Of a stretch of DNA of 64,000 bases, positions 54,857-63,968 are shown one piece after another (position 1 is the first letter of the stretch; each line of letters starts with the position of its first letter). The DNA lies in assembly GCF_001205715.1 (NCBI RefSeq), contig NZ_AQQZ01000002.1, positions 367,501-431,500 of the forward strand, in the 5' to 3' direction. The position numbers were made by a program, and so were the translations under genes. This DNA is from Pseudaestuariivita atlantica. Lineage in GTDB: Bacteria > Pseudomonadota > Alphaproteobacteria > Rhodobacterales > Rhodobacteraceae. Under the pieces are notes generated by a model. That model worked only from the letters and a program-made list of their open reading frames with translations. It ran no database searches and was not told where the DNA came from.

Positions 54857-55126
54857 TTAGCGGCGCAGGCCCAGACGCTGGATGAGGTCCTGGTAGCGCG
54901 CTTCTTCCTTGCCCTTGAGGTAGTCGAGCAGCTTGCGGCGCTGCGCGACGAGCTTCAGGAGGCCACGGCGGGAGTGGTTGTCCTTCTTGTGGGTCTTGAA
55001 GTGCTCGGTCAGGGTCGAGATGCGCGAGGTCAGGATGGCCACCTGGACTTCCGGCGAACCGGTGTCGCCGTCCTTGGTGGCATATTCCTTCATCACGCGG
55101 GCTTTTTCTTCGGCAGTGATCGACAT
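54857..55126 (-). CDS. rpsO: 30S ribosomal protein S15
   Basis: An 89-residue S15 protein, full length. [20 protein letters not shown] and [20 protein letters not shown] are canonical, as are [20 protein letters not shown] and [11 protein letters not shown] at the end. AAGGAGA precedes the ATG. A hairpin in the leader (55202-55223, 8 bp stem) may take part in S15 feedback control or act as a terminator for the upstream RTX gene. Confidence 0.98.
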   Translation of the reverse strand: MSITAEEKARVMKEYATKDGDTGSPEVQVAILTSRISTLTEHFKTHKKDNHSRRGLLKLVAQRRKLLDYLKGKEEARYQDLIQRLGLRR

Positions 55127-55201
55127 CGGGGTCTCCTTGCAGGTTGAAGGTGATGGCGCAGGCCGGGATGTCGTCCAGCACAGGCCCGTGGAGAATGAAC
55201 A

Positions 55202-55223
55202 CGCCGCCCGGTTCGGGGCGGCG
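55202..55223 (-). promoter_or_regulatory. Hairpin between the RTX gene and rpsO
   Basis: CGCCGCCC and GGGCGGCG pair as 8 bp around a 6-base loop. No T run follows on the minus strand. It lies about 75 bases upstream of rpsO. Confidence 0.4.
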
Positions 55224-55279
55224 CATTGGGGGCCTCTAAGGCATCCCGCCGGGGCTTGTAAAGCGAAAAGGCGGGGATG

Positions 55280-56413
55280 TCAGGCGGCAGAGGGCAGGGC
55301 GGAGGCACCGACCAGCGCGATGTCGCCGGCGGTGAGATCGGGTGCACCGTGCACGACCGCCACGGTCTGCCCGTCGATCTGCACCTCGACCGTGCCGGAG
55401 CCGTCGGCGCCGGGGATCACCGACACGTCGGGATCGGTGCCATCGCCGCTGTCGTCGTAGCCGAGGACAAGCGTGTCGACGCCCGGTTCGAAATCCATGA
55501 CCTCGATCGCGCCGGTGCCCGCGGCCCAGTGGCCGAGGATCATCGTGTCGGCCCCGTCGCCGCCCGACACGATGTCGAACGCGCCGGCGGCGATCACGTC
55601 GTCGCCGCGCCCGCCGTTGAGGTAGTCGAGCCCGGCATCGTCGGACCCGATGACAAGGTCGTCGCCGTGGCCGCCGAAAAGCGCATCGAGCCCCGCGCCG
55701 CCGCGCAGGGTGTCGGCATCTTCGCCCCCGTGCAGCGCGTCGTCGCCCGCGCCGCCCGACAGCGCGTCCAGCCCGCCACCGCCCATCAGCGAATCCGCGC
55801 CATCGCCACCGTCGAGCACGTCGTCGCCGATGGCCCCCAGCACCGTGTCGTCGCCGTCGCCGCCGAAGACCGTGTCGTCCCCGGCATCGCCTGTCATGCT
55901 GTCATTGCCTGCCTCGCCGTCGAGCGCGTCGTTGCCCTCGCCCCCGAACATGTAATCGCCGCCATCGCCGCCCAGCAGCAGGTCGTCCCCGCCATAGCCG
56001 TTCATCTGGTCGAGCCCGCCATGCCCCAGCATCGTGTCGCCGACGTCAGAGCCCGACAGGATGTCGCCGTCGTCTGAGCCTTCCGTCCATGACATGGATT
56101 GCGGTGCCGCTGCCGGCGCGGCATCGGCGGGCAGGGGTGATGCGGGGGGTGGCACAAGGTCGTCCACGCCGGCATCGTCGGGGTCGGGTGCGGCCGGGGT
56201 GACCGCGGACTCGTCTGGGTCCTCGGGCGGATCGACGAAGGTCAGGATGTCGTCGGGGACGCCGCTGTCCTCGAACCCGGTCGTTCCGATTTGCTGGATA
56301 TCATCGGCATCGGTCCCGTCCTTCATGTCGGGTTCGTCGCTGCCGTCTTCTTCGCCCACGAGCACCAGGCTGCCGAGTGTCATTGCACCCAGGATTGCTG
56401 CCAGAAAAAACAT
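55280..56413 (-). CDS. RTX (hemolysin-type calcium-binding) protein with N-terminal membrane anchor
   Basis: A 377-residue protein. MFFLAAILGAMTLGSLVLVG forms an uncleaved membrane segment, followed by an acidic linker (EEDGSDEPDMKDGTDADDI) and a Pro/Ala stretch. From about residue 115 there are tandem RTX nonapeptides (GGDGGDYMFGGEGNDALDG, GGAGDDALHGGEDADTLRG), which bind calcium as a beta-roll. The C-terminal part ends IEVMDFEPGVDTLVLGYDD. GAGG is 6 bases before the ATG at 56413. No type I secretion genes are near, so its location is unclear. A second protein of the same layout is at 57526. Confidence 0.87.
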   Translation of the reverse strand: MFFLAAILGAMTLGSLVLVGEEDGSDEPDMKDGTDADDIQQIGTTGFEDSGVPDDILTFVDPPEDPDESAVTPAAPDPDDAGVDDLVPPPASPLPADAAPAAAPQSMSWTEGSDDGDILSGSDVGDTMLGHGGLDQMNGYGGDDLLLGGDGGDYMFGGEGNDALDGEAGNDSMTGDAGDDTVFGGDGDDTVLGAIGDDVLDGGDGADSLMGGGGLDALSGGAGDDALHGGEDADTLRGGAGLDALFGGHGDDLVIGSDDAGLDYLNGGRGDDVIAAGAFDIVSGGDGADTMILGHWAAGTGAIEVMDFEPGVDTLVLGYDDSGDGTDPDVSVIPGADGSGTVEVQIDGQTVAVVHGAPDLTAGDIALVGASALPSAA

Positions 56414-56530
56414 GGCTTGCCTCAAACATACGCCCCCACCTGCATGATGCGGGCGAGGGCGCTTTCCGGCAAGGCTCATCACGGCCGATGGTTAACCATC
56501 CTTAACGACGAAAGGCGCGCGAGGGGGGTG

Positions 56531-56815
56531 TCAGGGTGAGGTCTGGATCTCGTCGATCAGGCGGGTCGCCCAGTCGCCGATGATCGGGATGACCTCGACC
56601 TGCGAGAGTACCAGCACGAGGGCCGACACCAGCAGGCCGCCGCCCAGCACGGTGCCGAGACCGAAGGCGAGGCCGCGCGCGAACTGGTAGGCCAGCATCT
56701 TCGCGGGCTTGTCATGCAGGCGGATGTACCGGTGTTGCAGCAGGCTTTCCGCGGCATTCGCCAGCCGCCGGACATCGGCCGGATCGTATTCGGGAGGGGG
56801 TGTCTGTTCAGTCAT
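56531..56815 (-). CDS. DUF5665 family membrane protein
   Basis: A 94-residue protein with a cytosolic part (VRRLANAAESLLQHRYIRLH) and one or two membrane helices (LAFGLGTVLGGGLLVSALVL). The LQHRYIRLHDKPAKMLAYQF segment matches DUF5665 as I know it. The function is unknown. Its ATG overlaps the DUF1643 stop by eight bases, so the two are probably co-translated. Confidence 0.8.
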   Translation of the reverse strand: MTEQTPPPEYDPADVRRLANAAESLLQHRYIRLHDKPAKMLAYQFARGLAFGLGTVLGGGLLVSALVLVLSQVEVIPIIGDWATRLIDEIQTSP

Positions 56816-57332
56816 CTGGCGTGAACGCCCAAGGTTGCGGTCGGGTTGCATAGGCGATGTAGAGCGGGTGTTTCGGATGCCCGTCCTTGCTGAGCCCGAG
56901 ATGCGAGACCGGCGTGGCGCAGTCGCGCAGCAGCGCCTGCACCGCCGGGCCACGGCCGAGGTGCGCGCCGTGGGTGCCCCACGCGGCCACGACCTCGTCC
57001 GCCCAGTCGCAGGCCTCGCGGATGGCGGCATCGTTGCCGGGACCAACGGGATCGGCGGCGGCGCGCATGGCGCGGGGGTCGGTGTCGCGCCACGCGAAGA
57101 TGTTCACCACGCGGAAGGCACCGAACCCCAGCGCCCGCGCCCGCCGCTCGCAGCGTTCCACGGTCGGATCGTTCTGCACTTCGGTCGCGGTGGAGGGGTT
57201 GAGCATGACGAAGGCCACCCGCCGCCCGTCCGGGTCCCACACGCGGGTCAGCGCATAGCGGTAGCGTTCGCAGGGCGAGTAGACGGCGATGGAGGCGGCA
57301 TCGCCCTTCTGGTGGGTACGGGTCACGGGCAT
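56808..57332 (-). CDS. DUF1643 family protein
   Basis: A 174-residue protein with the DUF1643 marks: YRYALTRVWDPDGRRVAFVM then LNPSTATEVQNDPTVERC, and VVNIFAWRDTDPRAMRAA. DUF1643 proteins are widespread and uncharacterised. I chose the ATG at 57332, because upstream codons in frame form Ser/Pro-rich nonsense antisense to the RTX gene. It overlaps the DUF5665 start downstream. Confidence 0.86.
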   Translation of the reverse strand: MPVTRTHQKGDAASIAVYSPCERYRYALTRVWDPDGRRVAFVMLNPSTATEVQNDPTVERCERRARALGFGAFRVVNIFAWRDTDPRAMRAAADPVGPGNDAAIREACDWADEVVAAWGTHGAHLGRGPAVQALLRDCATPVSHLGLSKDGHPKHPLYIAYATRPQPWAFTPDD

Positions 57333-57525
57333 GGGCGCAGTCTTGGCCCGACAGGGGTGGGGAAGGCAAGTCGTCCGGGCGTTTCCTGCCCGGTGACAAT
57401 CGCGCGGTCGGGTCCGAGTGTTTCGGGACCATGGACAATCGCCCGGAGAATCACGCCAAATCACCGGAATTGTTTGATTTTTGCAATCCGATCCGGCGTC
57501 ATGGAAGCAACTGGAGGGTGTGATC

Positions 57526-58974
57526 ATGGCGGCATTGATCCTTGGGGGATTGCTTAACCTGGCATTCTGGGGCTGGGTTTTCGGCGCGTTCGATGAAGAC
57601 GACAGCGGTGGCGGCGGCGGTGGCAGTGGCGGCGGCGATGGTGGCGACGGCGGTGACGGTGGCGATGACACGATGGTCGGCGGTGGCGGCGACGACACCA
57701 TGGTCATGAACCTCGACCTGCTGGGCGACTTTGAAGAGGACGACCGGCTGGTCGGCGGCGAAGGCGACGACACGCTGCAGGGCAATTTCGAGGACGCGGA
57801 CGTGCTGATCGGGCGCGGTGGCGACGACGTGCTGAACGTCGCGCCCGAGAACCAGGCGATCGGTGGAGAGGGCGCGGACACGTTCACCGTCTTCTCCGGT
57901 TACGGGTCGTCGGTGGCCGATGCGCGGATCTCCGATTTCGACCCGGACGAGGATACGCTGCGGATCGTGTCGCTGACATCGGATGACGATCCGCCGGTCA
58001 GGACACCGGTGCTGCAATGGGACGTGCGGGGCGAAGGCGTGGTCCTGCAGGAAGTGTTCGAGCCCGGCAGTTCCCTTGGTGGTGGCGCTACGGTGGCCGA
58101 CCTCGTGACGCTTGTGGGCCTTGACGCGCCCCCGCCGATCGACGCGCTGGAAGTGGAGTTGCAGAACCGGTTCGGCGACGTGGATTCGGTTCTCACGGGG
58201 GATGACATCTCGTTTGTCGGTTCGCTTGTGGGTACGGCTGGCGACGATGTCCTTGAACTGAGCGGGCGCGGCCTCGTCACCACGGTGGATGCGGGCGCGG
58301 GCGATGACCGCGTGTCACTGGCGGTGCACCGGGCCGACGTGACGCTGGGACCGGGCGACGACATGCTGACCGCCAACGGCACCAATGCCGATTTCACCAT
58401 CGACCAGCGCGCGGGATACGTCGTGGATGCGGGCGATGGCGCCGACTCGGTGCAGGTCTTCGGCCTTGACCTTGTCGTCGATGGCGGCGCGGGCAATGAC
58501 GAGATCGACGCGGGCGCAGATGACGCGGTCACCCTGATGGGCGGCGCGGGCGATGACCTGATCATGGCCGAGGCGTTGGGGACCAACTTCAACCTCGGGT
58601 CCACGGTCGATGGCGGCACGGGCGACGACACGATCTCCTTCGCGCTGGAAGACGCGTTCGTATCGGGCGGGGACGGGGATGACCTGATCCTCGTCGATGA
58701 CCTGTCGTCGGGCGTGACCATGTCGTTGGGCGATGGGGCCGACACGCTGCGGATCGAGCGTGCCCAGTCGCTGGAGGTCGAGGATTTCGACCCGGCGGAG
58801 GACATGCTGATCCTTGAGGTGCCCGCGGGCGCGACCAATGCCGTGACGTTCGAAGTGGCGTCGCTGCAGGATGGCACGGCGGGGACGCGCATCCTTGTCG
58901 ATGGTCAGGAATACATCATCGCGGCCGGCACGATCACCGACACGACCGGGATCACGCTGGTTGAAACGGCCTGA
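57526..58974 (+). CDS. RTX-type calcium-binding protein with N-terminal membrane anchor, second copy
   Basis: A 482-residue protein. MAALILGGLLNLAFWGWVFG is a membrane helix, followed by an acidic and Gly-rich linker. RTX-like repeats run through most of the protein (GGGGDDTMV, GGEGDDTLQG, GRGGDDVLNV, GAGDDRVSLA), often degenerate, with interspersed DFDPDEDTLRIVS-type segments. It has the same plan as the protein at 55280-56413 but little sequence identity outside the repeats. It starts 193 bases from the DUF1643 gene on the other strand. GGAG precedes the ATG at 57526. Confidence 0.87.
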   Translation: MAALILGGLLNLAFWGWVFGAFDEDDSGGGGGGSGGGDGGDGGDGGDDTMVGGGGDDTMVMNLDLLGDFEEDDRLVGGEGDDTLQGNFEDADVLIGRGGDDVLNVAPENQAIGGEGADTFTVFSGYGSSVADARISDFDPDEDTLRIVSLTSDDDPPVRTPVLQWDVRGEGVVLQEVFEPGSSLGGGATVADLVTLVGLDAPPPIDALEVELQNRFGDVDSVLTGDDISFVGSLVGTAGDDVLELSGRGLVTTVDAGAGDDRVSLAVHRADVTLGPGDDMLTANGTNADFTIDQRAGYVVDAGDGADSVQVFGLDLVVDGGAGNDEIDAGADDAVTLMGGAGDDLIMAEALGTNFNLGSTVDGGTGDDTISFALEDAFVSGGDGDDLILVDDLSSGVTMSLGDGADTLRIERAQSLEVEDFDPAEDMLILEVPAGATNAVTFEVASLQDGTAGTRILVDGQEYIIAAGTITDTTGITLVETA

Positions 58975-58983
58975 GGTCCGCGC

Positions 58984-59892
58984 CTAGTGCGCGGCGAAGA
59001 CGCGGGCGGGGTGTAGCTCCCCCGCTTTGTAGGTGCCGACGGCCACGGCCTGTCCCTGGTGCGCGGCCCAGGCGGTTTCGCCGTACTCCACGCCGTCCGC
59101 GATCACCATCGCCGGGTTGCCGTTGCGCAGCCGCGTGACCGAGGCGTCGGGGCAGATCACGCGGGGCAGGTCGGTCAGCCCGTCTTCGAGCGGGCGCAGA
59201 TGCGTGTCGAGCGCGGGATCGCGCGCCAGCGCCTCCAACTGGACGAAAGTCAGGCCATCGGCGGCGTCGAACGGGCCCGACCAGACGCGGCGCAAGTCGC
59301 GGACATGGCCGTAACAGCCTAGCGCCTCTCCCAGATCGCGGGCGATGGAGCGGACGTATCCGCCCTTGCCGCAGGTCATTTCCAGCGTGACGTGATCGGG
59401 GTCGGGGCGGTCGGTCATCACCAGTTCCTCGACCCAGAGCGGGCGGGCGGCGATCTGCACATCCTCGCCGTCGCGGGCGAGCTTGTAGGCGCGCTGGCCG
59501 TCGATCTTGACGGCGGAGAACTTGGGCGGGACCTGCTGGATCTCGCCCACGAAGGCGCCAAGCGCATCCTTGATCTGGTCGTCGGTGGGGCGGTTGGGGC
59601 TTTCGGCGATCACCTCGCCCTCGGCATCGTCGGTGTTCGTGGCCTGCCCCAGCCGCACCGTGAAGGTGTAGCATTTCAGCGCGTCGGTGATGTAGGGCAC
59701 GGTTTTCGTGGCCTCGCCCAGTGCTACGGCCAGAACGCCTGTTGCCGCCGGGTCGAGCGTGCCCGCATGGCCCGCCTTCTGCGCGTTCATCGCCCAGCGG
59801 ACCTTGTTGACGATGGCGGTGGAGGTGAGGCCCGCGGGCTTGTCGATCACCAACCAGCCCGAGATGGCGCGGCCCTTGCGCGTTCTGCCCAT
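58984..59892 (-). CDS. truB: tRNA pseudouridine-55 synthase
   Basis: Makes pseudouridine 55 in the T-loop of tRNAs, 302 residues. [20 protein letters not shown] starts the domain; [19 protein letters not shown] holds the catalytic Asp. [20 protein letters not shown] and [18 protein letters not shown] follow, and a C-terminal PUA-like part ends the protein. rbfA lies upstream in the same orientation, a frequent pairing, here with one gene between them. Confidence 0.96.
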   Translation of the reverse strand: MGRTRKGRAISGWLVIDKPAGLTSTAIVNKVRWAMNAQKAGHAGTLDPAATGVLAVALGEATKTVPYITDALKCYTFTVRLGQATNTDDAEGEVIAESPNRPTDDQIKDALGAFVGEIQQVPPKFSAVKIDGQRAYKLARDGEDVQIAARPLWVEELVMTDRPDPDHVTLEMTCGKGGYVRSIARDLGEALGCYGHVRDLRRVWSGPFDAADGLTFVQLEALARDPALDTHLRPLEDGLTDLPRVICPDASVTRLRNGNPAMVIADGVEYGETAWAAHQGQAVAVGTYKAGELHPARVFAAH

Positions 59893-59943
59893 GTTGCCCC
59901 CTTGTTCAGCGAGTGGCGGAGGTATCGCCTGTCCCTGCCTGCG

Positions 59944-60702
59944 TCAATCACCCGCGCGCGGTGCCACGACGCCGACGATCGGCCCCATGCGCCGCCCACT
60001 GTCGTCGCGGTCGAGCATCGGCGCGTAGAGGCGCGAGATGGAGCCGTCGAGAAACAGTGCATTCGGCACGCCCAGCGTATCGCGGAAGAGCCGCGCGAAG
60101 TCGTAAAACGTGACCCCGTGGTTCGAGATGGCGAACCACGCCGTGCGGCCATCGGCGGAGGTGCCGACGCCGTTGCGGATGTTGCGGGACGTGCTGTCGG
60201 GCAGGAAGCGCGGGTGCAACTTGCCGTCGATCACCAGCATCGGGCCGGACTGGGTGGCATGGGTGCAGCGGGGCCGTTCGGTCAGGTAGCGCGAGGTATC
60301 GAACACGTCCGCCCGGCCCGGTCGCAGGCACAGCACGCCGTTCGGGACCAATCCGAAATTGCCGGGGCCGGGTCCGGCGATCACGCGCATCCGCTCGACC
60401 CCGTCCTCGATGTAATGGCCCACCGGCGCGCGGTCCTCGTGGTACATGCCGGCATTCATGGCGAAGGCGAGTTGCTCTCCCTGCCGCGCCAGCGCGCGGT
60501 CGAGGGTCGAGAAGTGGCCGTAAGGCGTGCCGTCCGCGTCGGAGAGGAAGAGGCGCAAGTCGTCCGCATCGAGGTCGACACGGCAGATCGTGTAGCGGTT
60601 GCCGTCGACGCGGGTGTCCTCGCAGGTCACGGCCCATGCGGGCGCGGCGGCGGCCAGAAGCACCAGCAGCGCCGCGCAGAGGCGGGCGTGCAGCGCGGCC
60701 AT
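59944..60702 (-). CDS. Phosphodiester glycosidase-like (NAGPA/DUF2233) secreted protein
   Basis: A 252-residue protein with a signal peptide (LCAALLVLLAAAAPAWA) and the NAGPA-type fold: LAFAMNAGMYHEDRAPVGHY, FGLVPNGVLCLRPGRADVF, ATQSGPMLVIDGKLHPRFLP, NGVGTSADGRTAWFAIS and ALFLDGSISRLYAPML. Relatives cleave GlcNAc phosphodiesters or peptidoglycan-linked sugars. The ATG at 60702 begins the signal. It lies between rbfA and truB, 4 bases after rbfA. Confidence 0.88.
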   Translation of the reverse strand: MAALHARLCAALLVLLAAAAPAWAVTCEDTRVDGNRYTICRVDLDADDLRLFLSDADGTPYGHFSTLDRALARQGEQLAFAMNAGMYHEDRAPVGHYIEDGVERMRVIAGPGPGNFGLVPNGVLCLRPGRADVFDTSRYLTERPRCTHATQSGPMLVIDGKLHPRFLPDSTSRNIRNGVGTSADGRTAWFAISNHGVTFYDFARLFRDTLGVPNALFLDGSISRLYAPMLDRDDSGRRMGPIVGVVAPRAGD

Positions 60703-60706
60703 GGCC

Positions 60707-61123
60707 CTAATCCTCGGCGTCGGGATCGGTGGTGCCCACGTCGCGGCGCACGACCTCCTGCGCGAACAGCGCACGGGCGGCATCCATCTGGTCGAACGTC
60801 TCGTCGAGGCGGAAGCGCAGATCGGGGGCAAACTTGAGCCCGGTTTTCTTGCCGACGATCCGGCGCAGCTCGGCCTTGTTGCGGGCAAGGTAGCCGATTG
60901 CCTCTTCCCCGTGATCGCCGCCCAGCGGCATGACGTAGGCGGTCGCGATCTTCAGGTCGGGGGAGCAGCGCACCTCGGCCACGGTGATCGACAGGCGGTT
61001 CAGGTCGGGGTCATGGATGTCGCCGCGGGCCAGCACTTCGCTCAGCGTGCGGCGGATCACTTCGCCGACGCGCAGTTGCCGCTGGCTGGGTCCGGGGCCA
61101 TCATGGAACTTGTTCTTTGCCAT
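60707..61123 (-). CDS. rbfA: Ribosome-binding factor A
   Basis: Late 30S subunit maturation factor, 138 residues. [19 protein letters not shown] is the N-terminal KH-like signature, followed by [40 protein letters not shown] and [15 protein letters not shown]. The upstream ATG-like codons in frame are not preceded by a ribosome-binding site, so 61123 is preferred. It diverges from dapB by 50 bases and leads the rbfA-NAGPA-like-truB run. Confidence 0.94.
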   Translation of the reverse strand: MAKNKFHDGPGPSQRQLRVGEVIRRTLSEVLARGDIHDPDLNRLSITVAEVRCSPDLKIATAYVMPLGGDHGEEAIGYLARNKAELRRIVGKKTGLKFAPDLRFRLDETFDQMDAARALFAQEVVRRDVGTTDPDAED

Positions 61124-61173
61124 GCGATCGCACATAGGCGGTCGGACGGGGCTTGCCAAGCGGGAGAGGCGGC

Positions 61174-61986
61174 ATGACGGAGCGTACGGGGATCGTGGTG
61201 ACCGGGGCATCGGGGCGGATGGGCCAGATGCTGATGAAAACCGTGGCGGAGGCGCCGGGCGTCGCCCTTGTCGGCGCGGTGGAACGCGAGGGGCATGAAT
61301 GGGTCGGTCAGGATGTGGGCGAGGCGATGGGTGGTGCCGGTATCGGCGTGACCGTGACGGACGACCCGCTTGAGGCCTTTGCCAAGGCGCAGGCGATCAT
61401 CGATTTCACCGCGCCCGCCGCCACCGTCGCCTTCGCGAAGCTGGCCGCGCAGGCGCGGGCGGTGCACGTGATCGGCACCACCGGCATGACAGAGGACGAC
61501 ATCGCCGCGCTGGAGCCCTGCGCGCGCCACGCGCCGATCATCCGCGCTGGCAACATGTCGCTGGGCGTCAACCTGCTGGTGCAGCTGACCAAGCGGGTCG
61601 CGGCGGCGCTGGACGAGGATTTCGACATCGAGGTAATCGAGGCGCATCACCACCACAAGGTCGACGCGCCGTCGGGCACCGCGCTGATGCTGGGCGAGGC
61701 CGCCGCCGAGGGGCGCGGCGTGGCGCTGGGCGACGTGGCCGACCGGGGCCGCGACGGGATCACCGGTGCGCGCAAGCGCGGCGACATCGGATTTTCCGCG
61801 ATCCGGGGTGGCGACATCGTGGGCGAACACGACGTCCTGTTCGCAGCACCCGGAGAGCGGATCGTGCTGCGCCACGTGGCGACCGACCGCGCGATCTTTG
61901 CCCGCGGGGCGGTGAAGGCGGCGATCTGGGGGCAATCCCAGCCGCCCGGCCAGTACGACATGGTGGACGTGCTCGGCCTGCGCTGA
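61174..61986 (+). CDS. dapB: 4-hydroxy-tetrahydrodipicolinate reductase
   Basis: Second committed step of lysine and diaminopimelate synthesis, 270 residues. [20 protein letters not shown] is the NAD(P)H-binding start; [20 protein letters not shown] and [20 protein letters not shown] carry the catalytic His/Lys segment and substrate-binding Lys. [20 protein letters not shown] is the C-terminal family mark. GGGAGAGG precedes the ATG at 61174. lysC and thrC of the same pathway lie in this window, well separated. Confidence 0.97.
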   Translation: MTERTGIVVTGASGRMGQMLMKTVAEAPGVALVGAVEREGHEWVGQDVGEAMGGAGIGVTVTDDPLEAFAKAQAIIDFTAPAATVAFAKLAAQARAVHVIGTTGMTEDDIAALEPCARHAPIIRAGNMSLGVNLLVQLTKRVAAALDEDFDIEVIEAHHHHKVDAPSGTALMLGEAAAEGRGVALGDVADRGRDGITGARKRGDIGFSAIRGGDIVGEHDVLFAAPGERIVLRHVATDRAIFARGAVKAAIWGQSQPPGQYDMVDVLGLR

Positions 61987-62015
61987 GCGCCGCTTTTGGC
62001 AAAAAGTGAACCTTT

Positions 62016-62047
62016 TGGCGGTACGGGACGTATCCAAGGTACCGCCA
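62016..62047 (+). promoter_or_regulatory. Inverted repeat before the small secreted protein gene
   Basis: TGGCGGTAC (62016-62024) and GTACCGCCA (62039-62047) form a perfect 9 bp inverted repeat around 14 bases, 18 bases before the gene. TGAAC at 62007-62011 and CGTA at 62029-62032 are 17 bases apart, loosely like an ECF sigma promoter. Either an operator or an RNA hairpin. Confidence 0.4.
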
Positions 62048-62064
62048 CGTGAGGGGTCACTGCC

Positions 62065-62433
62065 ATGTTCACCACGCTCCGACTGGGCCTTGCGGCCTGT
62101 CTGACTGCCATGCTGCCAGCGATGGCGGCGGCCGAACTTGCCAAGCTTGACTCGCGGTCGGGCTTCGTCACGGCGGTGGCGGGCAAGACGCTGGCGATCC
62201 CGCTTTACGGCATCCGCCTGCAGGTGTCGGGTGATGGCAAGATCCGCGGCAAGGCCGTCGGGCGCCCGGTCAAGGGCGACTGGACGTGGCAGGGCGGGTT
62301 CTTCTGCCGCACGCTGTTCTGGGGAGAGCGGGAATTTCCCTACAACTGCCAGCGCGTCGACCTGGGCGGTGACACGATCCGGTTCACCAGCGACCGGGGC
62401 GCGGGCCGGTCGGCGGATTTCGACCTGCGCTAG
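62065..62433 (+). CDS. Small secreted protein adjacent to dapB
   Basis: A 122-residue protein with a signal peptide (LGLAACLTAMLPAMAAAEL). The mature part is beta-rich (IPLYGIRLQVSGDGKIRGKA, VKGDWTWQGGFFCRTLFWGE) with two cysteines that may pair (FFCRT, YNCQR). I have seen such small proteins labelled dihydrodipicolinate reductase elsewhere, but nothing in the sequence supports an enzyme of that kind. The function is unknown. Confidence 0.75.
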   Translation: MFTTLRLGLAACLTAMLPAMAAAELAKLDSRSGFVTAVAGKTLAIPLYGIRLQVSGDGKIRGKAVGRPVKGDWTWQGGFFCRTLFWGEREFPYNCQRVDLGGDTIRFTSDRGAGRSADFDLR

Positions 62434-62439
62434 GCGCGG

Positions 62440-62652
62440 TCAGAAATCGATCGCCAGCCCCTTTTTCTCCCAATCTCCGTAACGGACGGGTTCGGGGCCG
62501 TCTCGGCCTCCCAACTCGGTCGGCAGGTCGGGATCGGCAAGCCCCGCCGCGCGCCGAGCATCGGCTTCGGCCAGCGCGCGCCGGGCCGCTTCGGGCAGCG
62601 CGGCGCGGCGGGCCTCTTCTTCGGGGGACAGGTCTGCGGGTTGCTCGGTCAT
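62440..62652 (-). CDS. DUF1674 family protein (SDHAF4-like)
   Basis: A 70-residue protein with the DUF1674 C-terminal motif ELGGRDGPEPVRYGDWEKKG followed by LAIDF. The family is related to the eukaryotic succinate dehydrogenase assembly factor SDHAF4, so a role in complex II maturation is possible, though no sdh gene is near. The N-terminal half is Glu/Ala-rich (EEARRAALPEAARRALAEAD). The convergent stop of the secreted protein is 6 bases away. Confidence 0.88.
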   Translation of the reverse strand: MTEQPADLSPEEEARRAALPEAARRALAEADARRAAGLADPDLPTELGGRDGPEPVRYGDWEKKGLAIDF

Positions 62653-62714
62653 GCGTGGTGATATAGGGCGCGCGCAGCCCTAGGCACAAGGCCACGGGCA
62701 GCGTGGGAGACGGA

Positions 62715-63968
62715 ATGGCGCAGATCACACCGGCACGGCGGGCCGCATCGCATCTGTTGTGGCAGGTTCTGGGCGAGGGACGCCTCTTGAGCGAGGTCGA
62801 GGGCGACAGCCGCCTTGCCCCGCCCGACCGCGCCCGCGCCCTGCGGCTTGCGACGGGCACCCTGCGCGGGCTGCCGCGCGCCGATCACGTGCTGAACCCC
62901 TACCTGCGCAAGCCGCCCGTGCCGCGCGTCATGGCGATCCTGCGGCTGGGCGCGTTCGAACTGTGCACCGGCGGCGATGCGCATGGCGTGGTGAACGATT
63001 GCGTGGCCATCGCCGCGCTGCACAAGAAAAGCGCGCCGATGAAGGGGCTGGTGAACGCGGTTCTGCGCAAGGTCGCCGCCGAAGGGCCCGCCGCGTGGGA
63101 GGCCGCGCCGACACCGCGCATGCCCGACTGGCTGCGCGGGCCGCTTCTGGCGGCCTGGGGGCGCGACGCGGTGCGAACGATGGAGGCTGTTCAGGCCGAA
63201 CCACCGCCCGTCGACATCACCCCGAAGGCGGGGGCGGGCGTGCTGCCCGAGGGAGAGCTTTTGCCCACCGGGTCGATCCGCCTTGCCGCGCCGGGGCAGA
63301 TCAGCGCCCTGCCGGGATACGAAGAAGGCACGTGGTGGGTGCAGGACGCCGCCGCCGCGTTGCCCGCACGCATCCTTGGCGCAAAGCCGGGGGAGGCGGT
63401 GCTGGACATGTGCGCGGCACCGGGGGGCAAGACGCTGCAACTGGCCGATGCCGGGGCGGAGGTGACGGCGCTCGATATCTCGGAACGGCGCATGGCGCGG
63501 GTGGAGGAGAACCTTGCCCGCACCGGTCTGACGGCGCGATGCGTCATCGGGGACGCGCTGGAGCACGAAGGCAGCTACGACGCGATCCTGCTGGATGCGC
63601 CCTGTTCGGCGACCGGCACGATGCGACGGCATCCCGACCTGCCCTATGCCAAGGACGGGTCCGAGTTCATGGGCCTGTTCGAGTTGCAGGCGCGGATGAT
63701 CGACCGGGCGGTCGACCTGCTGAAACCGGGCGGGCGGATGGTGTTCTGCACCTGCTCGCTTCTGCCGGACGAGGGCGAGGTGCAGATCGAGGAGGCGCTG
63801 GCCCGTCATCCCGTGTTGCGGCCCGATCCGGCGGCGCTTGACCAGCCGGGGATCGAAGAGGCGTGGCGCACCGATGCCTGCGGATTGCGCCTGCGACCCG
63901 ACCACTGGGCCGGGCGTGGCGGGATCGACGGATTTTTCATCGCGGCGGTGAAGAAGGCGGCGGGCTGA
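62715..63968 (+). CDS. RsmB-like 16S rRNA m5C methyltransferase (NOL1/NOP2/Sun family)
   Basis: SAM-dependent methyltransferase that makes m5C in rRNA, 417 residues. An N-terminal NusB-like helical domain (ARRAASHLLWQVLGEGRLLS) is followed by the methyltransferase: VLDMCAAPGGKTLQLADAGA binds SAM, ILLDAPCSATGTMRRHPDLP carries the first catalytic Cys and MVFCTCSLLPDEGEVQIEEA the second. It resembles RsmB, but a paralogue of the same family cannot be excluded. GGGAGA precedes the ATG at 62715. It ends 32 bases before the window edge. Confidence 0.92.
   Translation: MAQITPARRAASHLLWQVLGEGRLLSEVEGDSRLAPPDRARALRLATGTLRGLPRADHVLNPYLRKPPVPRVMAILRLGAFELCTGGDAHGVVNDCVAIAALHKKSAPMKGLVNAVLRKVAAEGPAAWEAAPTPRMPDWLRGPLLAAWGRDAVRTMEAVQAEPPPVDITPKAGAGVLPEGELLPTGSIRLAAPGQISALPGYEEGTWWVQDAAAALPARILGAKPGEAVLDMCAAPGGKTLQLADAGAEVTALDISERRMARVEENLARTGLTARCVIGDALEHEGSYDAILLDAPCSATGTMRRHPDLPYAKDGSEFMGLFELQARMIDRAVDLLKPGGRMVFCTCSLLPDEGEVQIEEALARHPVLRPDPAALDQPGIEEAWRTDACGLRLRPDHWAGRGGIDGFFIAAVKKAAG

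Noticed and set aside
55580-56080. Regular GC-rich DNA repeats that resemble a tandem repeat or CRISPR array
   Set aside because: They are the coding repeats of the RTX nonapeptides; units vary and there are no spacers.
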